Part shown: positions 6,407-12,461 of the stretch, one piece after another
How positions within the stretch are numbered: position 1 is the stretch's first letter
Layout of the letters: every line of letters starts with the position of its first letter
Source: CAIWXH01 sp964555675
GTDB taxonomy: Bacteria; Chloroflexota; Chloroflexia; Chloroflexales; Chloroflexaceae
Assembly: GCA_964555675.1 (NCBI GenBank)
Contig: CAZKTU010000182.1
Span: 1-13,739 of the forward strand
Reading direction: 5' to 3'
DNA length: 13,739 nt
The notes under the pieces: generated by a model
The model's database searches: none
What the model was told of the DNA's origin: nothing
The model's input: only the letters and a program-made list of their open reading frames with translations
Position numbers and translations under genes: made by a program

Positions 6407-7183
6407 TCACTTGGCGGCTTCCAGGGCCGGCAGCAGATCGAGATCGCGCAGATGGACTTTGGTGTCGGCGATGATCCGCGAGTAGCGCTTGCGCACACTC
6501 TCGGACGACCAGGGCGGCTCGAACTGAGCGGCGATGATGTCGTAGGGCGTCGGCGGGTCGGCGAGCCGCGCCTGCATGATCCGGCGCTCATCAGCCGAGA
6601 GGCGCACCTGCCAGTACTGCTCGACCGCGAGCATGCACTCCTCCTGATAGAGCCGGTCGTCGAGCTGCACGGCGATATCGATGCTCAGTACGGGGTGGTC
6701 ATGGAGGGCTGCCGCCTCGAGGGAGAGCGGGAGGGCGGCGGGGGGCGGTTCGCCCGAGGGAGGGGCGGGTCGGGCGGGATGGTCGGGGCTATGGCGCTTG
6801 TTATAGCGTAGCTCGTCGATCATCTTATTGCGGGCGATGCGCCTGAGCAGGGGCCCGAGGGGGGGCGTCGGGGTGACCGGGCGCTCGGCGAGGGTGTCGA
6901 GGATGTGCAAGCACATGCTGGTGGTGATGCTCTCGTGGGCATCGCGGCGGCCCCGCGAGCCGCTGAGGTCGACGACGTAGCGGTCGACCCAGCCCCAGGC
7001 CAGGCTCTTGACCAGCTTCTCGAGGATCGGCCAGAGGGCCTCGAGCTGGGCGCGCAGGGCTTCGCGCAGGATCTCGCGCTCGTCGCCGGGGCCGAGGGTG
7101 GCCAGGCGGGCCGCCAGGCGCTGGTAGCGGTCGATCATCGGGGCCAGGGCCGACTCGTCGAAGGGTTCGGGGGGCTCGCTCAT
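6407..7183 (-). CDS. Divergent sigma-70 family (ECF-like) RNA polymerase sigma factor
   Basis: 258 aa. Residues about 45-130 resemble sigma region 2, ending in LLRRIARNKMIDELRYNKR, which matches the conserved end of region 2 (xxxRNKaIDelRr). A Pro-rich spacer follows (about 132-153). Residues about 195-245 resemble region 4: LSADERRIMQARL, then YDIIAAQFEPPWSSESVRKRYSRI as the helix-turn-helix. It is longer than a normal ECF factor (about 170-200 aa) because of the N-terminal extension and the Pro-rich linker. Start ATG 7183 has AAAAGGAG 5 nt upstream, the best ribosome binding site in the window. The frame is open further upstream with another ATG near 7288, but that one has no ribosome binding site. 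A regulator follows after 39 nt and a membrane vWA protein beyond it. The promoters it serves are unknown. It could also be a sigma-like protein no longer active as a sigma factor. Confidence 0.75.
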   Translation of the reverse strand: MSEPPEPFDESALAPMIDRYQRLAARLATLGPGDEREILREALRAQLEALWPILEKLVKSLAWGWVDRYVVDLSGSRGRRDAHESITTSMCLHILDTLAERPVTPTPPLGPLLRRIARNKMIDELRYNKRHSPDHPARPAPPSGEPPPAALPLSLEAAALHDHPVLSIDIAVQLDDRLYQEECMLAVEQYWQVRLSADERRIMQARLADPPTPYDIIAAQFEPPWSSESVRKRYSRIIADTKVHLRDLDLLPALEAAK

Positions 7184-7212
7184 CTGCGCTCCTTTTGTTA
7201 GGCGCGGCAGCG

Positions 7213-7252
7213 CCCGCCTCGCTTCGGCGAGCAGCCGGTCGAGCAAGGCGGG
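7213..7252 (-). promoter_or_regulatory. Hairpin in the leader of the sigma-like gene
   Basis: CCCGCCTCGCT (7213-7223) and AGCAAGGCGGG (7242-7252) pair over 11 bp on the minus-strand RNA (one wobble) around an 18-nt loop. It ends about 20 nt before the AGGAG of the sigma-like gene. It could modulate translation. The same bases lie in an open frame continuous with the sigma gene, so it may be incidental. Confidence 0.25.
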
Positions 7253-7312
7253 GCGCTGTGCGCGTGTTGACTGAAGTAGCTGGACCATCATGGCGCCAAC
7301 CCGTAGCAACGA

Positions 7313-7341
7313 CGCGGCGGTCGGAAGATCCGACCGCCGCG
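7313..7341 (-). terminator. Strong hairpin after the small membrane protein gene
   Basis: CGCGGCGGTCGGA (7313-7325) and TCCGACCGCCGCG (7329-7341) form a perfect 13-bp stem with a 3-nt loop, 9 nt past the stop of the small membrane gene. No T-tract follows, so it may be a weak terminator or a 3' stabiliser that lets some transcription pass into the sigma-like gene. I see no other convincing promoter for that gene. Confidence 0.5.
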
Positions 7342-7349
7342 CCTGAGGC

Positions 7350-7550
7350 TTAGCTTGCGAACTGTGCGAGCAGCGCGACCAGGGCCACGAAGAGCGCAAC
7401 CCCGAAGATCACGCCGAGACACCCACTCTGCGGCTGATCCGGGCTCGACTGCATGATGATGACCGTGGGCGGCTGCGGGGCGGGGGCGTTGGTGCTGAGC
7501 AGCATGGCCAGGGCCAGGGCCGCCGCGACGAACACTACGAACGATTCCAT
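7350..7550 (-). CDS. Small membrane protein with two predicted TM helices
   Basis: 66 aa, family not recognised. Residues 3-19 (SFVVFVAAALALAMLLS) form one hydrophobic helix. A polar Pro/Gln-rich loop follows (NAPAPQPP, then MQSSPDQPQSG) with a central hydrophobic bit (TVIIM). Residues about 44-63 (CLGVIFGVALFVALVALLA) form a second helix. The loop has one Cys (SGCLG) at the start of helix 2. The frame is open much further upstream, but ATG 7550 has AGGGGG 7 nt before it and begins the hydrophobic segment, so it is chosen. It is the first gene of the minus-strand block and is divergent from the FHA regulator. A regulatory or scaffolding role for the downstream sigma/vWA genes is a guess from position only. 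Confidence 0.65.
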   Translation of the reverse strand: MESFVVFVAAALALAMLLSTNAPAPQPPTVIIMQSSPDQPQSGCLGVIFGVALFVALVALLAQFAS

Positions 7551-7604
7551 TGGTGTCCCCCTTTCCTCTCGTCGTCCTACAGCGGGCTCGCGACCTGGAT
7601 GTAC

Positions 7605-7632
7605 TACTTGTTGCGGAGCCCTCATACAAGTA
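7605..7632. promoter_or_regulatory. Inverted repeat in the divergent promoter region (small membrane gene / FHA gene)
   Basis: TACTTGT (7605-7611) and ACAAGTA (7626-7632) form a perfect 7-bp inverted repeat with a 14-nt spacer, in the 170-bp region between the two divergent genes. GTAC also flanks both arms at slightly different distances. The spacing suits a dimeric DNA-binding protein; the neighbouring FHA/winged-helix regulator is a natural candidate. Confidence 0.35.
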
Positions 7633-7700
7633 CAGCGGCGGGCGCGGCGCGATGTGACACGAGTTTTGCCGCAGTGGGGAAAAATACCTGGCTCGTATGG

Positions 7701-7706
7701 TATGAT
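7701..7706 (+). promoter_or_regulatory. -10 box of the FHA regulator gene
   Basis: TATGAT (preceded by GG) lies 14 nt before GTG 7721 and 59 nt before GTG 7766, in a locally AT-rich patch. No matching -35 is seen at 16-18 nt. Transcription would start near 7713. Confidence 0.45.
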
Positions 7707-7720
7707 AGATATACGTACGT

Positions 7721-8395
7721 GTGAAGATAGTTGGTTTCTCGATCCCAGATTCAAGGGGCCTCATCGTGAGCGCCGCCCATATTCTCCCCAGCCATCTGAT
7801 CGCCATCGAGCCTGAGCTGATTCAGCCCCACGAGCTCTTGTTGAGCGCGCCGCTCTGTCTGATTGGCCGAACGTCAGACTGTGCCGTCCAGGTTCGTCTG
7901 CGCAGCGTTTCGCGTCGTCACGCCCAGATCGAGCGTCGCAGCGACCATTATGTGCTCAGCGACCTCGAGAGCATCAACGGCACCTACATCAATGGTCAGC
8001 GCCTGCTGGCGCCGTACCGTCTGCGCAACGACGACCAGATCGGCCTGGGCGACCAGCGGGCCCTGCTGCGCTTCATCGACCCCGACGCCACCCAGGTCGC
8101 CGTTGGGGTGCTGCGCCTCGACGAGCGCAGCCAGAGCTTCTTCCTCAGCGGCATGCGCCTCGACCTCTCCCCCCTGCAGTTCGTGTTGCTGCGCCACCTC
8201 TACCAGCGCGCCGGAGAGGTCTGCGATCGCAAGAGCTGCGCCCTGGCGATCTGGGGGCGCGACTACGAGCCCGAGCTCGACCAGGGCGCCCTCGACACGG
8301 CCGTGAGCGATCTGCGCAGGGCGATGCGCAAGCTCGACCCGGCCTCGGACCTGATCGAGACGCGGCGTGGCCTGGGGTACCTGCTGCGGCTCTAG
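7721..8395 (+). CDS. FHA domain plus OmpR/PhoB-type winged-helix transcriptional regulator
   Basis: 224-aa fusion of a phosphothreonine-binding FHA domain and a DNA-binding winged helix, with no receiver domain. The FHA part (about 28-118) has the usual conserved residues: GR at 49-50, SRRH at 64-67 and NGT at 86-88. The C-terminal part (about 126-223) has LSPLQFVLLRHLYQRAGEVCDRKSC, LDTAVSDLRRAMRK and ETRRGLGYLL, typical of the Trans_reg_C fold. FHA domains read Ser/Thr-kinase phosphorylation, so control by a kinase encoded elsewhere is likely (inference); none is in the window. The GTG at 7721 is the longest frame but has no ribosome binding site. GTG 7766 has AAGGGG 7 nt upstream and loses only residues before the FHA fold, so it is an equal or better start. 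Possible targets are its own divergent promoter region and the sigma/vWA block. Confidence 0.88.
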   Translation: MKIVGFSIPDSRGLIVSAAHILPSHLIAIEPELIQPHELLLSAPLCLIGRTSDCAVQVRLRSVSRRHAQIERRSDHYVLSDLESINGTYINGQRLLAPYRLRNDDQIGLGDQRALLRFIDPDATQVAVGVLRLDERSQSFFLSGMRLDLSPLQFVLLRHLYQRAGEVCDRKSCALAIWGRDYEPELDQGALDTAVSDLRRAMRKLDPASDLIETRRGLGYLLRL

Positions 8396-8410
8396 GGCGG
8401 CGCCTCGTGG

Positions 8411-8444
8411 TACAATGGCAGTAACCGCCGTATCACACGAGGAG
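8411..8444 (+). promoter_or_regulatory. -10 box and ribosome binding site of glnA
   Basis: TACAAT (8411-8416) followed by GGC is the likely -10, giving a start near 8423 and a 30-nt leader. GAGGAG at 8439-8444 lies 8 nt before the ATG at 8453. No clear -35 is seen. The box is only 16 nt after the FHA gene stop, so glnA appears to have its own promoter despite the tight spacing. Confidence 0.55.
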
Positions 8445-8452
8445 CCCGCGTC

Positions 8453-9790
8453 ATGAGCGACGATCCCCGCCACGCGCTCCTACAGCGCGCCGAGGAGCAG
8501 CGGGTCGCCTTCATTAACCTGCAGTTCACCGACGTGCTCGGCATGGTCAAGACCGTGACCATCCCGCGCCACGCGCTCGAGGACGCCCTGGGCCACGGCG
8601 TCTGGTTCGACGGCTCATCGATCGAGGGCTTCGCCCGCATGGTCGAGAGCGATATGTACCTGGTGCCCGACCCGGCGACCTACAGCCTGGTCCCCTGGGA
8701 TCAGCACGAGGGTCTGGCGACGGCGCGGCTGATCTGCAATATCTACACGCCCGACGGCAAGCCCTTCGGCGGCGACCCGCGCCACGTCCTCGCCACCGTC
8801 ACCAGGCAGGCCGCCGAGCTGGGCTTCGCCTTCCATGTGGCGCCCGAGCTCGAGTTCTTCCTCTTTAAGTCGGACGAGCAGGGCCGGCCGCTGCCGGTGC
8901 CCCACGACGACGCCGGCTACTTCGACGTCTCGACCGATCAGGCGACCCTGATCAGGCGCCAGATGGTGCGCGCCCTCCAGGGGCTCGGCATTATCGTCGA
9001 GGCCGCCCACCACGAGGTGGCCGCCGGCCAGCACGAGATCGACCTGCGCCACGCCGAGGCCCTGCAGGCCGCCGACAACACCGTCACCGCCAAGCTGGCC
9101 CTCAAGGCGATCGCCCAGCACAACGGGCTCTATGCGACCTTTATGCCCAAGCCGATCGCCTCGGTCAACGGCAGCGGCATGCACATCCACCAGAGTCTGA
9201 CCGACCTGGTCACCGGCCGCAACGCCTTCGCCGACCCCGAGGATCCCTACGGTCTCTCGGCCACGGCGCGCCACTTCATCGCCGGGCTGCTGGCCCACGC
9301 CCGCGGCATGTGCGTCATCCTCGCGCCCCTGGTCAACTCCTATAAGCGTCTGGTGCCCGGCTTCGAGGCCCCGGTCTATATCTCGTGGGGCCGCACCAAC
9401 CGCTCGGCTCTGGTGCGCGTGCCGCGCATCACCACGGGCCGCCACCAGAGCACCAGGGTCGAGCTGCGCTGCCCCGACCCGTCCTGCAATCCTTACCTGG
9501 CCTACGCCGCAATGCTGGCCGCCGGCCTCGACGGCATCCGCCGCAAGCTCCCCCTCAAGGAGGCCGCCGAGGAGGATCTCTTCCACGTCGACCCGCGGGC
9601 CCGCGGCCTGGCTACCCTGCCGATCTCGCTCGGGGCCGCCCTCGAGGCCCTGCGCGAGGACGAGCTGATGCAGGCGACCCTCGGACCGTATGTGTTCGAG
9701 CGCTTCGTCGACGCCAAGCAGCAGGAGTGGGAGGGCTACAGGGCCTATGTCTCGGAGTGGGAGGTACAGAGATACCTCTCGATCTTCTAG
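8453..9790 (+). CDS. glnA: Type I glutamine synthetase
   Basis: Makes glutamine from glutamate, ammonia and ATP; works as a cytoplasmic dodecamer. It is 445 aa, the usual length of the GSI-alpha subtype. Family motifs in order: FTDVLGMVK; WFDGSSIEGF (51-60); PELEFFLF with metal-binding Glu (131-138); HHEVAAGQHEIDL (186-198) with metal-binding Glu; MPKP and NGSGMHIHQSL (231-249) with the active-site loop; and VNSYKRLVPGFEAPVYISWG followed by RTNRSALVRVP (294-324). It lacks the C-terminal NLYxLPP adenylylation motif of GSI-beta; the matching place reads DLFHVD with Phe377, so adenylylation is not expected. The start is fixed by GAGGAG 8 nt upstream. No glnB, glnR or ammonium transporter gene is adjacent, so regulation is not visible here. 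Confidence 0.97.
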   Translation: MSDDPRHALLQRAEEQRVAFINLQFTDVLGMVKTVTIPRHALEDALGHGVWFDGSSIEGFARMVESDMYLVPDPATYSLVPWDQHEGLATARLICNIYTPDGKPFGGDPRHVLATVTRQAAELGFAFHVAPELEFFLFKSDEQGRPLPVPHDDAGYFDVSTDQATLIRRQMVRALQGLGIIVEAAHHEVAAGQHEIDLRHAEALQAADNTVTAKLALKAIAQHNGLYATFMPKPIASVNGSGMHIHQSLTDLVTGRNAFADPEDPYGLSATARHFIAGLLAHARGMCVILAPLVNSYKRLVPGFEAPVYISWGRTNRSALVRVPRITTGRHQSTRVELRCPDPSCNPYLAYAAMLAAGLDGIRRKLPLKEAAEEDLFHVDPRARGLATLPISLGAALEALREDELMQATLGPYVFERFVDAKQQEWEGYRAYVSEWEVQRYLSIF

Positions 9791-9824
9791 GCTGCGGCCC
9801 GGACAGGCGAGCGTGACTTTCGCA

Positions 9825-9870
9825 GGGGTCGGGCCCAGAGCCCGGCCTCGTCGTTTGTCCTGACGATTTT
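9825..9870 (+). terminator. Probable terminator after glnA
   Basis: Two stems in tandem. GGGGTCGGGC (9825-9834) pairs with GCCCGGCCTC (9840-9849) over 10 bp with two wobbles. TCGTC (9848-9852) pairs with GACGA (9862-9866), followed by TTTT (9867-9870). The first stem starts 34 nt past the glnA stop. The T-run is short but it is the best 3' end signal on this strand. Confidence 0.5.
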
Positions 9871-9897
9871 CTCACTGGTATTTTCACGGTTATGCGG

Positions 9898-9903
9898 CAC
9901 AAT
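9898..9903 (+). promoter_or_regulatory. Possible -10 box of the LarA-like gene
   Basis: CACAAT, preceded by GG, resembles the TACAAT boxes of neighbouring genes and lies 38 nt before the ATG at 9942. No -35 is recognisable. GAGGTG (9931-9936), 5 nt before the ATG, is the ribosome binding site. Confidence 0.3.
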
Positions 9904-9941
9904 GCGCGTAGCGATCGACTAGCTCTACGCGAGGTGCCAGC

Positions 9942-11210
9942 ATGCAGATCACCATCAATAGCTCCGACCTGAAGAACGACGCCGCCCTGCCGCAGATGTA
10001 TCGCGTGCGCCAGCGCTGGAGCGCGCAGCCCCTCGCCGATCTGCCCGGGGTGGTGCGCGCCCAGCTCGACGGCCTGGGCCTGGCAATTAGCCCCGGCATG
10101 CGCGTGGCCGTCACCGCGGGCAGCCGCGGCATCCGCGACATCGTGCCGATCACCAGGGCGGTGGTCGACTGGCTGCGGGCGGCCGGCGCCGACCCCTTCA
10201 TCGTGCCGGCCATGGGCAGCCACGGCGGGGCCACGGCCGCCGGCCAGGTCAAGATGCTCGGCTCGCTCGGCGTCACCGAGGAGAGCATGGGCTGCCCCAT
10301 CCACAGCAGCATGGAGGTCGTGCAGGTCGGCAGTATCGCCGACGGCACCCCGGTCTTTATGGATAAGTTCGCCGCCGAGGCCGACGGGGTCTTTGTGATC
10401 AACCGGATCAAGACCCACACCTCGTTCGACGGCCCGATCGAGAGCGGCCTGGCCAAGATGTGCGCCGTCGGCCTGGGCAAGCGCCAGGGCGCCGAGACGG
10501 TCCATCGCACCGCCGTCTATGGCCTCAAGCACCAGATGGTGCCGATGGCCCGCGTCATCGTCGAGAACGGCAAGGTCCTCGGCGGCCTCGCGATCGTCGA
10601 GGACGCCCTCGAGCAGACGGCCGAGCTGGTGGCTCTTCCGCCTGATCAGATCGGCGGCGAGGGCGAGGCCCGCCTGCTGGTCCGCAGCAAAGAGATTATG
10701 GCCCGCCTGCCCTTCGAGCGCCTCGACGTGCTGGTGGTCGACGAGCTGGGCAAGAATATCAGCGGCACCGGCATGGACACCAATATCATCGGGCGCCTGC
10801 CCATCCCCGGCGAGCCGCCCATGGCCTCGCCAATCATCAATGTGATCGTGGTGCTCGACCTGACCGACGAGACCTACGGCAATGCCAACGGCATGGGCCT
10901 GGCCGATATCACCACCGCGCGCCTGGCCAGCAAGGTCGATTTCCACGCCACCTACGTCAATGTGCTCACCGCGGGCCTGGTGGGCCTCTGCAAGGGCGGC
11001 CTGCCGATCACCCTGCCCACGGGCCACGACGCCGTGGCTACGGCGATCAAGGTCTGCGGCCAGGCCGACCCGGCCACCGCTCGCGTGGTGCGGATCAAGA
11101 ATACGCTCTTGCTCGAGGAGCTCCTGGTCAGCCCGGCCCTCTTGCCCGAGGTCGAGGCTAACCCCGGGCTCGAGCTGCTTGGCCCGGCCGAGTGGGAGCA
11201 TCTCGACTAG
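9942..11210 (+). CDS. LarA-like protein (DUF2088 / lactate racemase superfamily)
   Basis: 422-aa soluble protein. The region MRVAVTAGSRGIRDI, then PFIVPAMGSHGGATAAGQ (86-102) matches the N-terminal part of LarA-type proteins. IKTHTSFDGPIESGLAKMCAVGLGK (about 156-180) and the following GAETVHR are a second conserved block with the His/Lys residues expected around a cofactor. LarA itself racemises lactate with a nickel-pincer nucleotide bound to a Lys. Family members act on various 2-hydroxy acids or are uncharacterised, so the substrate is not assigned. No cofactor synthesis genes (larB, larC, larE) are in the window. It has its own ribosome binding site and is flanked by terminator-like hairpins, so it is probably monocistronic. 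I could not align the catalytic Lys with confidence; a non-racemase function is possible. Confidence 0.8.
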   Translation: MQITINSSDLKNDAALPQMYRVRQRWSAQPLADLPGVVRAQLDGLGLAISPGMRVAVTAGSRGIRDIVPITRAVVDWLRAAGADPFIVPAMGSHGGATAAGQVKMLGSLGVTEESMGCPIHSSMEVVQVGSIADGTPVFMDKFAAEADGVFVINRIKTHTSFDGPIESGLAKMCAVGLGKRQGAETVHRTAVYGLKHQMVPMARVIVENGKVLGGLAIVEDALEQTAELVALPPDQIGGEGEARLLVRSKEIMARLPFERLDVLVVDELGKNISGTGMDTNIIGRLPIPGEPPMASPIINVIVVLDLTDETYGNANGMGLADITTARLASKVDFHATYVNVLTAGLVGLCKGGLPITLPTGHDAVATAIKVCGQADPATARVVRIKNTLLLEELLVSPALLPEVEANPGLELLGPAEWEHLD

Positions 11211-11221
11211 ACTGTAGGTCG

Positions 11222-11236
11222 CTAACCTGAGGTTAG
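11222..11236. promoter_or_regulatory. 15-bp palindrome after the LarA-like gene
   Basis: CTAACCT-G-AGGTTAG is a perfect 7-bp inverted repeat about one central base, 11 nt past the stop of the LarA-like gene and 57 nt before the -10 of the next gene. The 1-nt centre makes it a poor hairpin and a good candidate protein-binding site. Confidence 0.4.
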
Positions 11237-11241
11237 ACCGG

Positions 11242-11267
11242 CGAGGGCGCAGCATGCTGCGCCCTCG
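11242..11267 (+). terminator. Perfect 26-bp palindrome, likely terminator of the LarA-like gene
   Basis: CGAGGGCGCAG (11242-11252) and CTGCGCCCTCG (11257-11267) form an 11-bp all-matched stem around the palindromic centre CATG. It starts 31 nt past the stop of the LarA-like gene. No T-tract follows on either strand, like most hairpins in this window. It may act as a factor-assisted terminator or a 3' stabiliser. Confidence 0.5.
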
Positions 11268-11293
11268 GCGATTCCTGGGCGGGCGATCTGGTG

Positions 11294-11299
11294 TACAAT
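11294..11299 (+). promoter_or_regulatory. -10 box of the C39-like peptidase gene
   Basis: TACAAT preceded by GTG lies 39 nt before the ATG at 11339, giving a leader of about 33 nt. No TTGACA-like element is seen at 17 nt upstream (ATTCCT). Confidence 0.5.
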
Positions 11300-11338
11300 C
11301 TCGCCATTGCCGGATTCGTGTCACGCTGGTGAATGCCC

Positions 11339-12409
11339 ATGACTTATCCCCACACGCTGATCCGCTGGGACGCCGATGCGATCGCCGGGTGGGAGCGCGC
11401 GGCGCCCACCGTCGCCGACGACCCGCGCGCCCGCGTCGCCCTGCTCGGCCCGCTCGTGGCAGGTGGCGCCGCCGTCGAGGTGATCCCCACCTGGGCCGCC
11501 GAGACCCCCGCGGGGGCCTGGATCGAGGTGCAGCTCCTCGTGACGCGCGGCGAGGCCGACAGGCTTTTTCGGGTGGCGGCCTGGGATAACGCGCCGGCCG
11601 ATTCGCGCCGCGGCAGCTTCGACGCGCAGGCTGGCCCCGATGGGCGCATGGCCACCGATACGGTGCTGCTGGCGACTCCCTCCGACGGGCTGCGGGCCCG
11701 CGTGTTGCTCTGCGCCGAGCCCGGGGCCGATATGCCCGAGCTCACCGCCCTGTCCCTCTGCCTCACCGCCGAGGGCGCCGCACGGCCACCCGAGCGCGGC
11801 GAGGCCGATGCCCTGCCCGCCTCATCATTGCACATGCCCCTGCTGATCTCGCAGTACCTCAGCTACCCCGAGTATGGGCCCCTCTGGTGCAGCCCGACCA
11901 GCGTGGCCATGCTGCTGGCCTACTGGCACCAGCGCACGGGCGACCCGCGCCTGGCCGCCTTCCTGGCCCCCGAGAGCGTGCCCGCCACCGTGGCGCCGAT
12001 GGTCTATGACCCGGGCTGGGAGGGCACCGGCAACTGGGCATTCAACAGCGCCTTCATGGCCTCGCTCGGGCTGAGCGCCTATGTGACCCGCTTCCATAGC
12101 CTGGCCCAGCTCGCCCGCTGGACGGCGGCGGGGGTGCCCGTGGCGATCAGCATCCGCTGGGAGCCGGGCGAGCTCGACGGGGCCCTCGGCCGCAGCCCGG
12201 GCCATATCACCGTCGTGACTGGCTTCCTGGGCGACCGGGTGCTGATGGCCGAGCCGGCCACCCGCGACCCCGCGACGATCGCGCGCAGCTACAGGGCCGA
12301 CCAGCTGTTCGCGTGCTGGCAGCGGGCCTCGAGCGGCGTGGTCTACCTCGCCCACCCCTTCGGCTGGCGCGGGCCGGCGGCGGGGCCGGGGGACGCGTGG
12401 GAAGGATGA
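11339..12409 (+). CDS. C39-like cysteine peptidase family protein
   Basis: 356 aa with two parts. Residues about 1-145 resemble the beta-rich N-terminal region of the family (WIEVQLLVTRGEADRLFRVAAWD, then SFDAQAGPDGRMATDTVLL). Residues about 164-340 form the C39-like papain-fold domain. Catalytic Cys184 is in WCSPTSVAMLLAYW, His289 is in GHITVVTGF, and the third residue is probably in the following MAEPATRD. C39 peptidases cleave after double-Gly leaders when fused to ABC exporters; stand-alone C39-like proteins have mostly unknown substrates. There is no signal peptide or TM, so it should be cytoplasmic unless exported another way. ATG 11339 is preferred because GGTGA lies 6 nt upstream; ATG 11333 adds two residues. 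The stop TGA lies inside the heptamer repeat. It might belong with the downstream glycosyltransferase, but nothing in the sequence links them. Confidence 0.85.
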   Translation: MTYPHTLIRWDADAIAGWERAAPTVADDPRARVALLGPLVAGGAAVEVIPTWAAETPAGAWIEVQLLVTRGEADRLFRVAAWDNAPADSRRGSFDAQAGPDGRMATDTVLLATPSDGLRARVLLCAEPGADMPELTALSLCLTAEGAARPPERGEADALPASSLHMPLLISQYLSYPEYGPLWCSPTSVAMLLAYWHQRTGDPRLAAFLAPESVPATVAPMVYDPGWEGTGNWAFNSAFMASLGLSAYVTRFHSLAQLARWTAAGVPVAISIRWEPGELDGALGRSPGHITVVTGFLGDRVLMAEPATRDPATIARSYRADQLFACWQRASSGVVYLAHPFGWRGPAAGPGDAWEG

Positions 12410-12435
12410 AGGATGAAGGATGAAGGATGAAGGAT
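12401..12435 (+). repeat. Heptanucleotide tandem repeat (GAAGGAT)5
   Basis: Five perfect copies of GAAGGAT run from 12401 to 12435. The first copy holds the last codons and TGA stop of the peptidase gene; the rest lie in the 52-bp space before the glycosyltransferase. Copy-number change would not alter the peptidase, since the stop is in copy one, but would change the spacing to the next gene. Each copy contains AAGGA, which resembles a Shine-Dalgarno core. Confidence 0.95.
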
Positions 12436-12461
12436 GACGCCTGCGGGCCAGGGCGGTTGCC

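Noticed and set aside
7288..7806. Minus-strand open frame of 172 codons overlapping the small membrane gene
   Set aside because: No ribosome binding site, no domain, and it reads through the hairpin at 7313-7341 and the divergent promoter region. The 66-aa frame has a ribosome binding site and two clean TM helices.
8615..9586. Minus-strand open frame of 323 codons opposite glnA, and similar ones opposite the LarA-like and GT4 genes
   Set aside because: Antisense shadows that arise from codon bias in GC-rich DNA; the opposite strand holds well-conserved enzymes.
12401..12435. Possible CRISPR array or mobile element end
   Set aside because: The units are 7 nt without spacers and no cas or transposase gene is near; it is a simple tandem repeat.
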